A stretch of DNA of 14,178 bases from CAZGMN01 sp964526905. Its GTDB lineage: Bacteria > Acidobacteriota > Aminicenantia > Aminicenantales > Aminicenantaceae. Location of the stretch: positions 1 through 14,178 of the forward strand of contig CAZGMN010000067.1 in NCBI GenBank assembly GCA_964526905.1. The letters are read 5' to 3'. The first letter of the stretch is position 1; each line of letters starts with the position of its first letter. Below, one piece after another: positions 1 through 6,449 of the stretch. The notes under the pieces are model-generated. The model was not told the origin of the DNA and did not search any database. It saw only the letters and a list, made by a program, of their open reading frames with translations. The position numbers and the translations under genes are program-made.

Positions 1-1032
1 CAGATATCAAGCCTTCTTATTCTCACTTTTCAATTTTGTCTTTTTTCTCAGGAAATTAAGATCAATCAAAAACATGGCTTCCTTCAAAAGAAATTAGGAA
101 CTCATGTCACTTTTCATGAATTTGAAAAATTTCAGCCCGACATTAACGAGGTTACCTTAGGAGAAATAACAAAACTGATTATTTATGATAATAAGGTTTT
201 TATCCTTGATAAGCGTCAAAGTAGAATTTTTGTTTGTGATAAAGAAGCAAACTTTTTATACACAATCGGTAGGCCCGGACAAGGACCGGGAGAGCTTGAG
301 TACCCTTGCGACTTCTTTATTAATTCTGAAGGAACAGTCTATATTTTAAACTCTGCTGCTTTTAGAGTTGAGGTCTTTTCTCGGGAAGGAAACTTTATAA
401 AAAGAATTAACATTGCTGTACCAAAAGACATTTCTTATTCACATCCAAATCTTCTCTGCTTGGATCAAGATCATCGGCTATTCATAGCTTATGATGCTAG
501 CACACATCTGATAGATGAATATCAGGATAACGGTTCTTTTGTTAAGACATTAATAAAACGGGATGATCCGATAAGGATTCCTGGCGTTAATATTGGAAAC
601 TCCTCCTCTTTGCGTTTATTAAAACAAAACCAAGATATTATTCATTTTAATTATTTTACAGGGATTTTTATAATCCTATCTCGATCAGGAATAATCAAGG
701 CAAAGTTCAGCGCATATGATTCTCTGCATCGAAATGAGATGTCAAGGATATTGGTAGATATAAAAAAATCAAAAAGCCCAATACTATCTATCAATGAGTT
801 CGAGCTTTGGTCACCATTTTTTTGTGTAGATGATCAGGGTATGATTCTTTCTATGTTACGGCTTAAAAATAAAAAAGAGCCTCAGAGATTTTTTGTTTTT
901 TCTAAAGATGGCAAATTTCTTTATCATATGGCTATTCCCTTCTTCGAAAACGACATAGTCGATCAAATGTATTTCTATGATAATATTTATATATTCATAA
1001 CAAGGGACCAAAATATCTTTTTTTCAAAATAA
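1..1032 (+). CDS. Secreted 6-bladed beta-propeller protein, 5' end cut by window edge
   Basis: Frame 1 is open from the first base to the TAA at 1030-1032, giving 343 visible residues. The TTG at 460 is internal and is not the start. The first ~16 visible residues are hydrophobic (SSLLILTFQFCLFSQ) and look like the end of a Sec signal peptide, so probably only a few N-terminal residues are missing. Residues 90-98 read GRPGQGPGE, followed by a blade-like GTVYIL...VEVFSREGNFIKRI pattern. This Gly-rich turn and the repeated 'D/G-x-V-Y-I-x-D...V-x-V-F-x-x-x-G' strands are typical of NHL-like 6-bladed beta-propeller proteins, common in Bacteroidota and Aminicenantes. A periplasmic or surface binding role is likely; no catalytic residues are visible and the ligand is unknown. 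The gene sits 10 nt upstream of a small Cys-rich secreted peptide and probably shares its mRNA. It is AT-rich (35% GC in the 60 nt counted from 481). Confidence 0.75.
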   Translation, partial: QISSLLILTFQFCLFSQEIKINQKHGFLQKKLGTHVTFHEFEKFQPDINEVTLGEITKLIIYDNKVFILDKRQSRIFVCDKEANFLYTIGRPGQGPGELEYPCDFFINSEGTVYILNSAAFRVEVFSREGNFIKRINIAVPKDISYSHPNLLCLDQDHRLFIAYDASTHLIDEYQDNGSFVKTLIKRDDPIRIPGVNIGNSSSLRLLKQNQDIIHFNYFTGIFIILSRSGIIKAKFSAYDSLHRNEMSRILVDIKKSKSPILSINEFELWSPFFCVDDQGMILSMLRLKNKKEPQRFFVFSKDGKFLYHMAIPFFENDIVDQMYFYDNIYIFITRDQNIFFSK

Positions 1033-1042
1033 GGAGGTTTAC

Positions 1043-1279
1043 ATGAGTAGGCGTCAAAGGATGATTAACTTTTCCGTTGTAGCGATGATTTTTATTACAA
1101 TCATCGGTTCAACAGGTTTCAAAGCAGTCTTATCACAAGACTGTGGTGGAGTATGCACTAACCCAGATGAGCCATGCTGTTGCAAGCAAAAAGAGGGATA
1201 TTATGTATCTGAATATAGTTGTGCATGTTCGGAAGGCGAGGTGAAATGGCAACAGTGCCGTTATCAACCTAATGTGTAG
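1043..1279 (+). CDS. Small secreted cysteine-rich peptide (8 Cys), unknown function
   Basis: This gene encodes 78 residues. An excellent Shine-Dalgarno (AAGGAGG, 1031-1037) overlaps the stop of the propeller gene and lies 5 nt before the ATG. Basic residues (MSRRQR) precede a hydrophobic stretch at about 8-30, with a likely signal-peptidase cut near residues 31-33 (LSQ/D). The mature part is about 46 residues with cysteines at 34, 38, 45, 46, 47, 60, 62 and 72. It includes a CCC run and a CAC motif and has an acidic character. Eight cysteines in an exported peptide suggest up to four disulfides or a metal/cofactor site. I do not recognise the family. The arrangement resembles the Bacteroidota pairs of NVEAL-type short peptides with TolB-like 6-bladed propellers, but the NVEAL motif is absent. 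The tight spacing suggests translational coupling and a joint role with the propeller. Confidence 0.8.
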   Translation: MSRRQRMINFSVVAMIFITIIGSTGFKAVLSQDCGGVCTNPDEPCCCKQKEGYYVSEYSCACSEGEVKWQQCRYQPNV

Positions 1280-1700
1280 TTTATTTAATTTTAACAAAAT
1301 TTATTAGCTGATAAGGAAGCGCATAGGGGGAGGATAAATATATTAAATTAGTTTGCTAATCCGGGGTCAGAGAGGATATGCTTTATGATACTGTTCGGTG
1401 GCGACCCCAGTTGAAATATCTAACAAAACTGCAAAAGCTATATTTAGATCTTTAATGCTAGCGGAAATGGTGGCTTTTAAAAAATATTATACCTTAACAT
1501 AAGCGAATAAAGTCTCTATACAGCCTATATAAAATTCATAAAATTTGCGACGGCATAGGGTAAGAAATTATAAGCGCGCACATTTTGTAAATGGAAACGC
1601 TATGAATAAGCGCGTGTCTCCTAATTTCAATATTATGATCTTCGCTCGACACGACGGCCAATCATGGCAGTACGCCGAGACATTTTGCCATCACTTTCCC
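1280..1700. other. Gene-free AT-rich intergenic stretch (421 nt)
   Basis: No ORF with a credible start and family match is seen on either strand. It lies between the convergent ends of the Cys-rich peptide gene and the zinc-ribbon gene. It holds a GGGGTC...GACCCC inverted repeat (1363-1408) and a GAAATTA/TAATTTC inverted pair (1564-1570, 1622-1628). Two ATAAGCGCG copies lie near 1570 and 1605. On the minus strand a 16-codon ORF beginning MSRRTAMI (ATG near 1686) stops quickly. It may be debris of a mobile or repeat element. No clear intrinsic terminator with a T-run was found for either neighbour. Confidence 0.5.
1363..1408. repeat. Short inverted repeat GGGGTC/GACCCC
   Basis: Six-base arms at 1363-1368 and 1403-1408 enclose 34 nt. 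Similar GGGGTCAG-type ends are often seen at REP-like or IS200-type remnants, but with one copy here this is only suggestive. Confidence 0.3.
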
Positions 1701-2420
1701 TTACAGGGAATGAGTTGACTCTTTCTTTAGCCAGTAGAGAATCCTGCCGCAATTTTCACAGACAATTACTTTTTCCTGGCCTTTCAATTCGTTCAGAACC
1801 TGAGGTCTGATGCGGACGTGACACATGGAGCAGAAATCATCATTGACGGGGGAGAGGGCGATGCCGTTTTTTTTCGAAAAGATTTTGAGATAGAGGCTGG
1901 TCTGGTCGGAGGGAATCTTTGGCAGGAGCTCATCTTTTTCCTGGAGCAACTTCTTTCTTTTCTCTTCCAACTCTTTCCTTTTTTGTTGAAGGGCGTCTTT
2001 TTCCCTTGAGAATTTCTCCTTGGCTTGCTTGTATTCTTGGTCTGCGGCCTTGATTTCCTCTTCGATTTCATCGGCAGCAAACATTTCAGTGATTATCTCT
2101 TCTTCCATCGTGTCCACTTTTTTTTTGGCCTCTTCGATTTCTTTAAGAAGTAGACTGTATTCTTTGTTGGTTTTGACCTCATTGAGCTGGAGATTATACT
2201 TGGATATTCTTACCTTTACATCTTTGAGCTCGGCTTCTAAATCTCTTCGTTTTTTCTGGTTTCGAGTCATTTTTTCTTTGGCCAGAGAGATAGTTCTTGA
2301 GCTTGTTTCGATTTTTTCATCGATTTTTTCAACCTGGGAGGGAATATTTTCGAGGAAAAGAGAAATGTCCATCACCTCTTTATCAAGCTTTTGGAGATGG
2401 ATCAAATTGTCAAAGTCCAC
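1701..2420 (-). CDS. Coiled-coil protein with C-terminal C4 zinc ribbon (COG1579/DUF164-type)
   Basis: The protein has 239 residues. I place the start at the GTG at 2420-2418, because GAGAGG (2433-2428) lies 7 nt upstream and the reading frame further upstream runs through the tRNA gene. Residues about 5-170 are a highly charged Lys/Glu-rich heptad-like region that should form a long antiparallel coiled coil. The C-terminus carries CSMC at 197-200 and CENC at 221-224, with 20 residues between the pairs. This C4 zinc ribbon is typical of the COG1579 / zf-RING_7 family, and the length matches the family (about 240). Such proteins are predicted nucleic-acid or protein binders; the chlamydial relative CdsZ is linked to type III secretion. 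The precise role is unknown and nothing here points to secretion. It is the second gene of a tRNA-mRNA transcript. Confidence 0.85.
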   Translation of the reverse strand: MDFDNLIHLQKLDKEVMDISLFLENIPSQVEKIDEKIETSSRTISLAKEKMTRNQKKRRDLEAELKDVKVRISKYNLQLNEVKTNKEYSLLLKEIEEAKKKVDTMEEEIITEMFAADEIEEEIKAADQEYKQAKEKFSREKDALQQKRKELEEKRKKLLQEKDELLPKIPSDQTSLYLKIFSKKNGIALSPVNDDFCSMCHVRIRPQVLNELKGQEKVIVCENCGRILYWLKKESTHSL

Positions 2421-2423
2421 ATC

Positions 2424-2440
2424 TTTTCCTCTCGGGAAAA
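2424..2440 (-). promoter_or_regulatory. Shine-Dalgarno inside a small hairpin between tRNA and GTG start
   Basis: On the minus strand TTTTCC, a 5-nt loop (CGAGA) and GGAAAA form a 6-bp stem. The Shine-Dalgarno GAGAGG (2433-2428) sits in its loop and 3' arm. The element fills the whole gap from the base after tRNA position 73 almost to the GTG. It fixes the start of the zinc-ribbon gene. Pairing could moderately limit initiation, but the stem is weak (2 GC pairs). Confidence 0.5.
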
Positions 2441-2512
2441 TGGGCCTACCAGGATTCGAACCTGGGACCTGCCGGTTATGAGCCGGTAGCTCTTCCGCTG
2501 AGCTATAGGCCC
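2441..2512 (-). tRNA. tRNA with CAT anticodon (Met elongator or Ile2)
   Basis: This is a 72-nt cloverleaf. The acceptor GGGCCTA/TAGGCCC has 7 perfect pairs, and the D stem is GCTC/GAGC with a 7-nt loop. The anticodon loop CTCATAA (CAT) sits on a stem with 4 good pairs and an A27-C43 mismatch. The variable region has 5 nt, the T arm is CCAGG-TTCGAAT-CCTGG and the discriminator is A. CCA is not encoded. The G1-C72 pair and the absence of the three-G/three-C anticodon stem argue against initiator tRNA. CAT could be elongator Met or a lysidine-modified Ile2. The CTCATAA-CCGG surroundings and the location just downstream of rpoD (E. coli ileX also lies close to rpoD) make Ile2 plausible. Confidence 0.93.
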
Positions 2513-2519
2513 TTTTTCT

Positions 2520-2548
2520 CTTATAACAGATATCAAATACCAAGTCAA
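2520..2548 (-). promoter_or_regulatory. Sigma70-type promoter of the tRNA / zinc-ribbon unit
   Basis: The -35 is TTGACT (2548-2543), the spacer is 17 nt and the -10 is TATAAG (2525-2520), with 5 of 6 consensus bases in each box. Transcription would begin at about 2513-2512, essentially at base 1 of the mature tRNA. Confidence 0.75.
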
Positions 2549-2592
2549 TTTTAGGCAAAAAGTCAGCATTTCCAAGCCTGTATTTAGATGAG

Positions 2593-2667
2593 GTTTTGGG
2601 AAATAGCCTCGAAGAGCGAACTCCGATGGCTAAATCCTTAATGGTCGCTGCGGCTATTTCCCAAAAC
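2593..2667. repeat. 75-nt hairpin element with 16-bp perfect arms
   Basis: The arms GTTTTGGGAAATAGCC (2593-2608) and GGCTATTTCCCAAAAC (2652-2667) are perfect reverse complements. An inner AGCGA/TCGCT pair (2615-2619, 2645-2649) extends the fold. It lies between the rpoD 3' end and the tRNA promoter. No T-run follows on the minus strand, so it is not a classic intrinsic terminator. It looks like a mobile palindromic unit (REP or MITE-like), or it could stabilise the 3' end of rpoD mRNA. Other copies were not found in the window. Confidence 0.7.
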
Positions 2668-2781
2668 ATTTGCCTTGAAAAGATAAGGAAAAGGAGGCAG
2701 TCTCATTTTTTACCGTTGCTGTCATTCGTTATCAGTCAAAAAATTAGAAAAAAGGGAATGTCTCCATTTCTTAAGGCAAAT
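2668..2781. repeat. Imperfect 114-nt inverted repeat (REPIN-like)
   Basis: Termini ATTTGCCTT (2668-2676) and AAGGCAAAT (2773-2781) are perfect inverted copies. Inside, GGAGGCAGTCTC (about 2693-2704) and GGGAATGTCTCC (about 2754-2765) form an imperfectly matched pair in opposite orientation, giving two half-units around an AT-rich centre. This is the layout of a REP doublet. It begins at the very base after the preceding 75-nt hairpin ends. Confidence 0.5.
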
Positions 2782-2782
2782 T

Positions 2783-2796
2783 TGGAAACGTTTCCA
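2783..2796. other. 14-bp perfect palindrome TGGAAACGTTTCCA
   Basis: This perfect dyad with a central CG resembles operators of LacI/GalR-family regulators. It lies downstream of rpoD, about 240 nt upstream of the tRNA promoter, so an operator role is doubtful. It may belong to the adjoining repeat cluster. Confidence 0.4.
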
Positions 2797-2833
2797 CGCT
2801 TAGGTTGGGAGGAAGGAAAGAATTGACCTAATC

Positions 2834-4456
2834 TCAGTTATTGTCGGTGAAGGACTTGAGCTTGCGGCTGCGCGTGGGGTGTTTGAGCTTCCTCAAGGCT
2901 TTGGCTTCAATTTGCCTGATTCTTTCACGGGTGACCTTGAATTGCTGACCGACTTCCTCCAAGGTATGCTCGTTTCCGTCCCCCAGTCCGAATCTCATCC
3001 TTAAAACTTTTGCCTCTCTCTCTGTAAGAGATTTCAAGGCTTCCTCGATTTGTTCCCTGAGGTTGATATTGATTACCGTATCAGGGGGAGAGGGGATAAT
3101 CTTGTCTTCGATGAAGTCACCCAGATGGCTGTCTTCCTCTTCTCCGATAGGAGTCTCGAGTGAGATGGGCTCCTGAGCGATTTTTATAATTTTTCTGACC
3201 TTGTTGACCGACATGTCCATCTTTTTCGCTATTTCTTCACAGGAGGGCTCTCTTCCGATCTCCTGGACAAGACTTCTTGAGACCCTGATCAGTTTATTAA
3301 TCGTTTCTATCATATGGACTGGAATTCTTATCGTTCTTGCCTGGTCAGCAATCGCCCGGGTTATGGCCTGTCTGATCCACCAGGTGGCATAGGTCGAAAA
3401 TTTATAGCCTCTTCGGTATTCAAACTTATCGACAGCTTTCATCAAGCCCATGTTCCCTTCCTGGATGAGGTCGAGGAACTGGAGCCCGCGGTTGCTGTAT
3501 TTCTTAGCAATGGAAACCACGAGCCTCAAGTTGGCGGCGACAAGCTCTTTTTTTGCCTGATCACTGATCTTCTTCCCGGTGGCGATGGCGCGGAGTGTTT
3601 TTCTCAAGGCTTGAGAATCAAGCCCAACATCTCTCTGATACATTCTGAGAGATTTGTTGACTTCTTTGATTCTTTGCTTCAGCTTTTCTTTTTCTTTTTT
3701 CCCTCTGGCTCGGTCGAAGGCAAGGCTCATCTCTTCTTTTGTTTCTTCTAATTCGTTGATGATTTTGAGTTTCTCGCGGAGATTATCGATGAGAGTTTCT
3801 CTGTGGGTCGAGCGGATATTGAGCTCCCTGATGAGACGGCTCATCTTGACGATGATCCGGCCTCGCTTGTAGACGTTTTTCTTTATTTGGTGAATTTTAT
3901 CCAGTTTAACGCTGAGTTCCCTGATCTTCTTGATTTTGGCCAGGATTTGGTTCTTTTTTGCTTCGAGTTTCCCTTCGGCGATATCATCTTCGCTCAGGTC
4001 GAACATTTCCAAGATGACATTTGGATCTTCTTTTATTTTTTCTTCAAGGACAAGGATTTCATTCAAAACCAGCCTTGTCTTGGACAGGGCTTTGATGATG
4101 GTTTTTTCGCCCCTTTCTATTTCTCTGGCAATGGCAATTTCTCCCTCTCGGGTCAGGAGCGAGATATTTCCCATTTCTCTGAGATAGAGTTTGACCGGGT
4201 CGGTTGTCCGCTCCAGACCCTGAAGGGTGACGAGGTTGCTCTTTCTTCTTTTGGGATGAATTTCTCCTGTCTTGGTGTCGAGGATTTTTATCCCGTAGTC
4301 ATCGACAGAGGTGAGAAAATCGTCAAAATCCTCTTCGGCTTCCGCATCTTCCTGGAAGGTTTTGTCTATTTCTTCAAAAAGAAGATAACCCTGTTTTCTT
4401 CCTTTGGAAAGAAGCTCTTGGATTTCATCCTTTTGGTATTTGTTTGCCGCTGACAA
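2834..4456 (-). CDS. rpoD: RNA polymerase primary sigma factor RpoD (sigma70)
   Basis: The protein has 540 residues from the TTG at 4456-4454. An upstream ATG at 4492 is in frame, but it lies inside dnaG and lacks a ribosome site, whereas GAGAGGAG (4469-4462) sits 5 nt before the TTG. An N-terminal region 1.1-like stretch (about 12-60) includes KGRKQGYLLFEEI. Region 1.2 (about 84-118) contains DPVKLYLREMG. A charged non-conserved region of about 180 residues follows. Region 2 (about 303-383) contains NLRLVVSIAKKY, DLIQEGNMGLMKAVDKFEYR and FSTYATWWIRQAI, which are the core-binding, -10 recognition and melting segments. Region 3 spans about 388-463. Region 4 (about 472-533) carries the -35 helix-turn-helix (TLEEVGQQFKVTRERIRQIE). 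All elements are those of a group 1 housekeeping sigma. The gene starts 1 nt after the dnaG stop, so the two are co-transcribed and translationally coupled. Confidence 0.96.
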   Translation of the reverse strand: MSAANKYQKDEIQELLSKGRKQGYLLFEEIDKTFQEDAEAEEDFDDFLTSVDDYGIKILDTKTGEIHPKRRKSNLVTLQGLERTTDPVKLYLREMGNISLLTREGEIAIAREIERGEKTIIKALSKTRLVLNEILVLEEKIKEDPNVILEMFDLSEDDIAEGKLEAKKNQILAKIKKIRELSVKLDKIHQIKKNVYKRGRIIVKMSRLIRELNIRSTHRETLIDNLREKLKIINELEETKEEMSLAFDRARGKKEKEKLKQRIKEVNKSLRMYQRDVGLDSQALRKTLRAIATGKKISDQAKKELVAANLRLVVSIAKKYSNRGLQFLDLIQEGNMGLMKAVDKFEYRRGYKFSTYATWWIRQAITRAIADQARTIRIPVHMIETINKLIRVSRSLVQEIGREPSCEEIAKKMDMSVNKVRKIIKIAQEPISLETPIGEEEDSHLGDFIEDKIIPSPPDTVININLREQIEEALKSLTEREAKVLRMRFGLGDGNEHTLEEVGQQFKVTRERIRQIEAKALRKLKHPTRSRKLKSFTDNN

Positions 4457-4457
4457 T

Positions 4458-6242
4458 TTAACTCCTCTCTTTCGTCGAAGCCATATCATCATTATAACCC
4501 AAATTTTGATAGGTTCGTTTCGATAATGATGATAATTGCTTGATGATTTCCTGTTTTTGGCTAAGGAGAGCCCGAAGCCTTTCCTTATCCCCGTTTCTCT
4601 CCGACTTTATGATTTCAGCCTTCAATTCCCTGGAGCGATTTTCGAGCGAGAATTGCCTTAAGGCGTTGATGCATTCAAAAGCCTCCTCGACAGTCGCCGG
4701 CTGCTCTCTTTCCAGTAAAACCTTGGATAGAGAACTCAGGAGAGAAACATCAATTTTTTCTCTTAATTCGTGGAGGCTCGGTCTTTTGTCGTCTTTGAAA
4801 CAAGCGGAAAGGGCAATAAAGATGGGCTTGCCCTTCAGGTCGCGGATATCCTCTTCTTTTATCTCTTCAAAGACATAAGGAGCGATATCATGGTCCTCGA
4901 TGAGAATTTGAAGAAGCCTTTTTTCAGCAGGCAGAAAGGATTCTTTCTCCTCGGCTTTCTCCTCTACCGATTTCTGCTGAATCATTCTGCGCAGCGCTTC
5001 TTCATCGATGGAGAGCTCCTCGCTGACTTTCTTCAAATATTCGCTGCGGGTGATAGAGTCGGGAATTTTCTCGATTTCTCTCAGGACGTGCCTGGCGACC
5101 TTTGCTTTCTCTTCAGGGCTATCGTCCTTTTTTTCCTGGAGGAAAGAGTCGATTAATAATTTTAAGCCTGGAACACTCTTAGGAATAAGGCTCTTGTATT
5201 CGTCAGGGCCGTGTTTTCGGATAAAATTATCGGGGTCGATTCCTTGAGGCAAGAGCAGAACTTTAACCTGAAGACCCTTTTCAAAGCAGAGAGAGACCGC
5301 GCGGGCTGATGCAGCCCTTCCTGCGGCATCTCCATCGTAGCTGAGGATCATCCGCGGGGAAAAGCGCAGGGCGAGCAGCGCCTGCTCTGAGGTTAGACTT
5401 GTCCCGAGAGAGGCAGCAGCGTTTGTTACTCCAGCTTGATAGACAGAGATGAAGTCTGTATATCCTTCGACAAGGACCACTTCGCCCCGCTCGCGGATCG
5501 ATTCTTTGCAGAAGTTCAGTCCATAGAGAATTTTTCCCTTGGAGTAGACCGGCGTGTCGGGCGAATTGAGGTATTTCGGGTCGTCATCAAAGAGGGTTCT
5601 TCCGCCAAAGGCGACAACTTTTCCTGTGAGGTCGAATATGGGAAAAATGACCCTTCCCCTGAAACGGTCATAGTAGCTTGCTTTCTTTTGATTGTAAATA
5701 ACCAGCCCTCCCTTCTCCAGAAGTTTTGGAGAGGTGCCTTTGGCTTGGAAATGGGAGAGGAGGGAATCCCATGAATTAAGGGCATAGCCAATCTTCAGCT
5801 CCTGGATGGTTTTCTCAGAAATTCCTCTCTTTTTGAGATAATCTCGGGCTTTCTCACCTTCTGAAGCTCGAAAAAGATTTTTCTTGAAAAAAGCGAGTGT
5901 CTCTTCATTGATTTTGAATAATTGTTCTTCTAACTTGCGCAATTGGGGAGAGACCTTGCTTTGCTGGGGGAGAGGAATGTTATACCTTTGAGCCAGGGTT
6001 CTCAGCGCTTCTGGAAAACTGAGGTTTTCCTTTTCCATGATGAGAGTAAAAACATCTCCTCCTGCACCGCAGCCAAAGCAGTGAAAGAGCTGCTTCCCGT
6101 CATCGACCGTAAAGGAGGGGTCCTTCTCGGAGTGAAAAGGACAGAGGCCGACATATTTCTTTCCTCGCCTCTTGAGTGTGGTGTAGCGAGAGGCGATGTC
6201 GACAATATTGGCAACTTGCCTAATCTGGTCAATAATTTCCAT
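4458..6242 (-). CDS. dnaG: DNA primase DnaG
   Basis: The protein has 594 residues, in the usual range for the family (about 580-650). The N-terminal CHC2 zinc-binding domain has C34, H37, C55 and C58 (CPFH...CFGC). The RNA polymerase domain includes YDRFRGRVIFPI (191-202). The Toprim motifs are VLVEGYTD (257-263, with E259) and SYDGDAAGRAA (301-311, with metal-binding D303 and D305), then GIDPDNFIRKHG (334-345). The C-terminal ~160 residues match the helicase-interacting region in position and helical character. DnaG synthesises RNA primers at the replication fork with DnaB. The ATG at 6242 has no strong Shine-Dalgarno. The gene leads an operon with rpoD, the classical macromolecular-synthesis arrangement, but rpsU is not next to it. 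Confidence 0.97.
   Translation of the reverse strand: MEIIDQIRQVANIVDIASRYTTLKRRGKKYVGLCPFHSEKDPSFTVDDGKQLFHCFGCGAGGDVFTLIMEKENLSFPEALRTLAQRYNIPLPQQSKVSPQLRKLEEQLFKINEETLAFFKKNLFRASEGEKARDYLKKRGISEKTIQELKIGYALNSWDSLLSHFQAKGTSPKLLEKGGLVIYNQKKASYYDRFRGRVIFPIFDLTGKVVAFGGRTLFDDDPKYLNSPDTPVYSKGKILYGLNFCKESIRERGEVVLVEGYTDFISVYQAGVTNAAASLGTSLTSEQALLALRFSPRMILSYDGDAAGRAASARAVSLCFEKGLQVKVLLLPQGIDPDNFIRKHGPDEYKSLIPKSVPGLKLLIDSFLQEKKDDSPEEKAKVARHVLREIEKIPDSITRSEYLKKVSEELSIDEEALRRMIQQKSVEEKAEEKESFLPAEKRLLQILIEDHDIAPYVFEEIKEEDIRDLKGKPIFIALSACFKDDKRPSLHELREKIDVSLLSSLSKVLLEREQPATVEEAFECINALRQFSLENRSRELKAEIIKSERNGDKERLRALLSQKQEIIKQLSSLSKRTYQNLGYNDDMASTKERS
4462..4469 (-). promoter_or_regulatory. Shine-Dalgarno that fixes the rpoD TTG start
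   Basis: GAGAGGAG on the minus strand is followed by 5 nt and TTG. It lies inside the last codons of dnaG (Lys-Glu-Arg-Ser), so ribosomes finishing dnaG are delivered to it. Confidence 0.75.
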
Positions 6243-6279
6243 GGGTTATCGTTGAGCAGGTATTCAAATAATTTATATT

Positions 6280-6308
6280 AATATAAGGGCCAGAGGCCCA
6301 ATTGTCAA
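6280..6308 (-). promoter_or_regulatory. Strong sigma70-type promoter for dnaG-rpoD, with palindromes
   Basis: The -35 is TTGACA (6308-6303, consensus), the spacer is 17 nt and the -10 is TATATT (6285-6280). The predicted start is near 6273, giving a leader of about 30 nt. The spacer holds a GGGCC-aga-GGCCC dyad (6287-6299), and the -10 lies inside the 14-bp palindrome TTATATTAATATAA (6273-6286). Either dyad could be an operator, or the second may just be AT-rich promoter DNA. Confidence 0.8.
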
Positions 6309-6449
6309 GCGTCTAAGTGATTAAAAATAAAAAGAAAAGGAGATATTTTATTATTGCTGCCTTGGAAGTCTGATTTGGGGGTCATGGATGTTGATTTTCG
6401 CCAATCATTCATTTTCTATTTTCTTCATCGTCTATTATTTCTTTTTCTG

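Noticed and set aside
2020..2481. Plus-strand ORF ending GLPGFEPGTCRL
   Set aside because: Antisense of the zinc-ribbon gene and tRNA; the LPGFEPG string is a well-known tRNA artefact.
2297..2554. Plus-strand ORF containing WAYQDSNLGPAGYEPVALPL
   Set aside because: This is the antisense translation of the tRNA gene, a frequent spurious protein; no ribosome site or family.
2421..2669. N-terminal extension of the zinc-ribbon protein (about 83 more residues)
   Set aside because: The frame is open, but it runs through the tRNA, its promoter and the 75-nt hairpin. The GTG at 2420 has a proper Shine-Dalgarno.
2596..2826. Plus-strand 76-aa ORF
   Set aside because: Lies wholly in palindromic repeats and has no family resemblance or good ribosome site.
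3803..4453. Plus-strand 216-aa ORF, Phe-rich
   Set aside because: Antisense shadow of rpoD.
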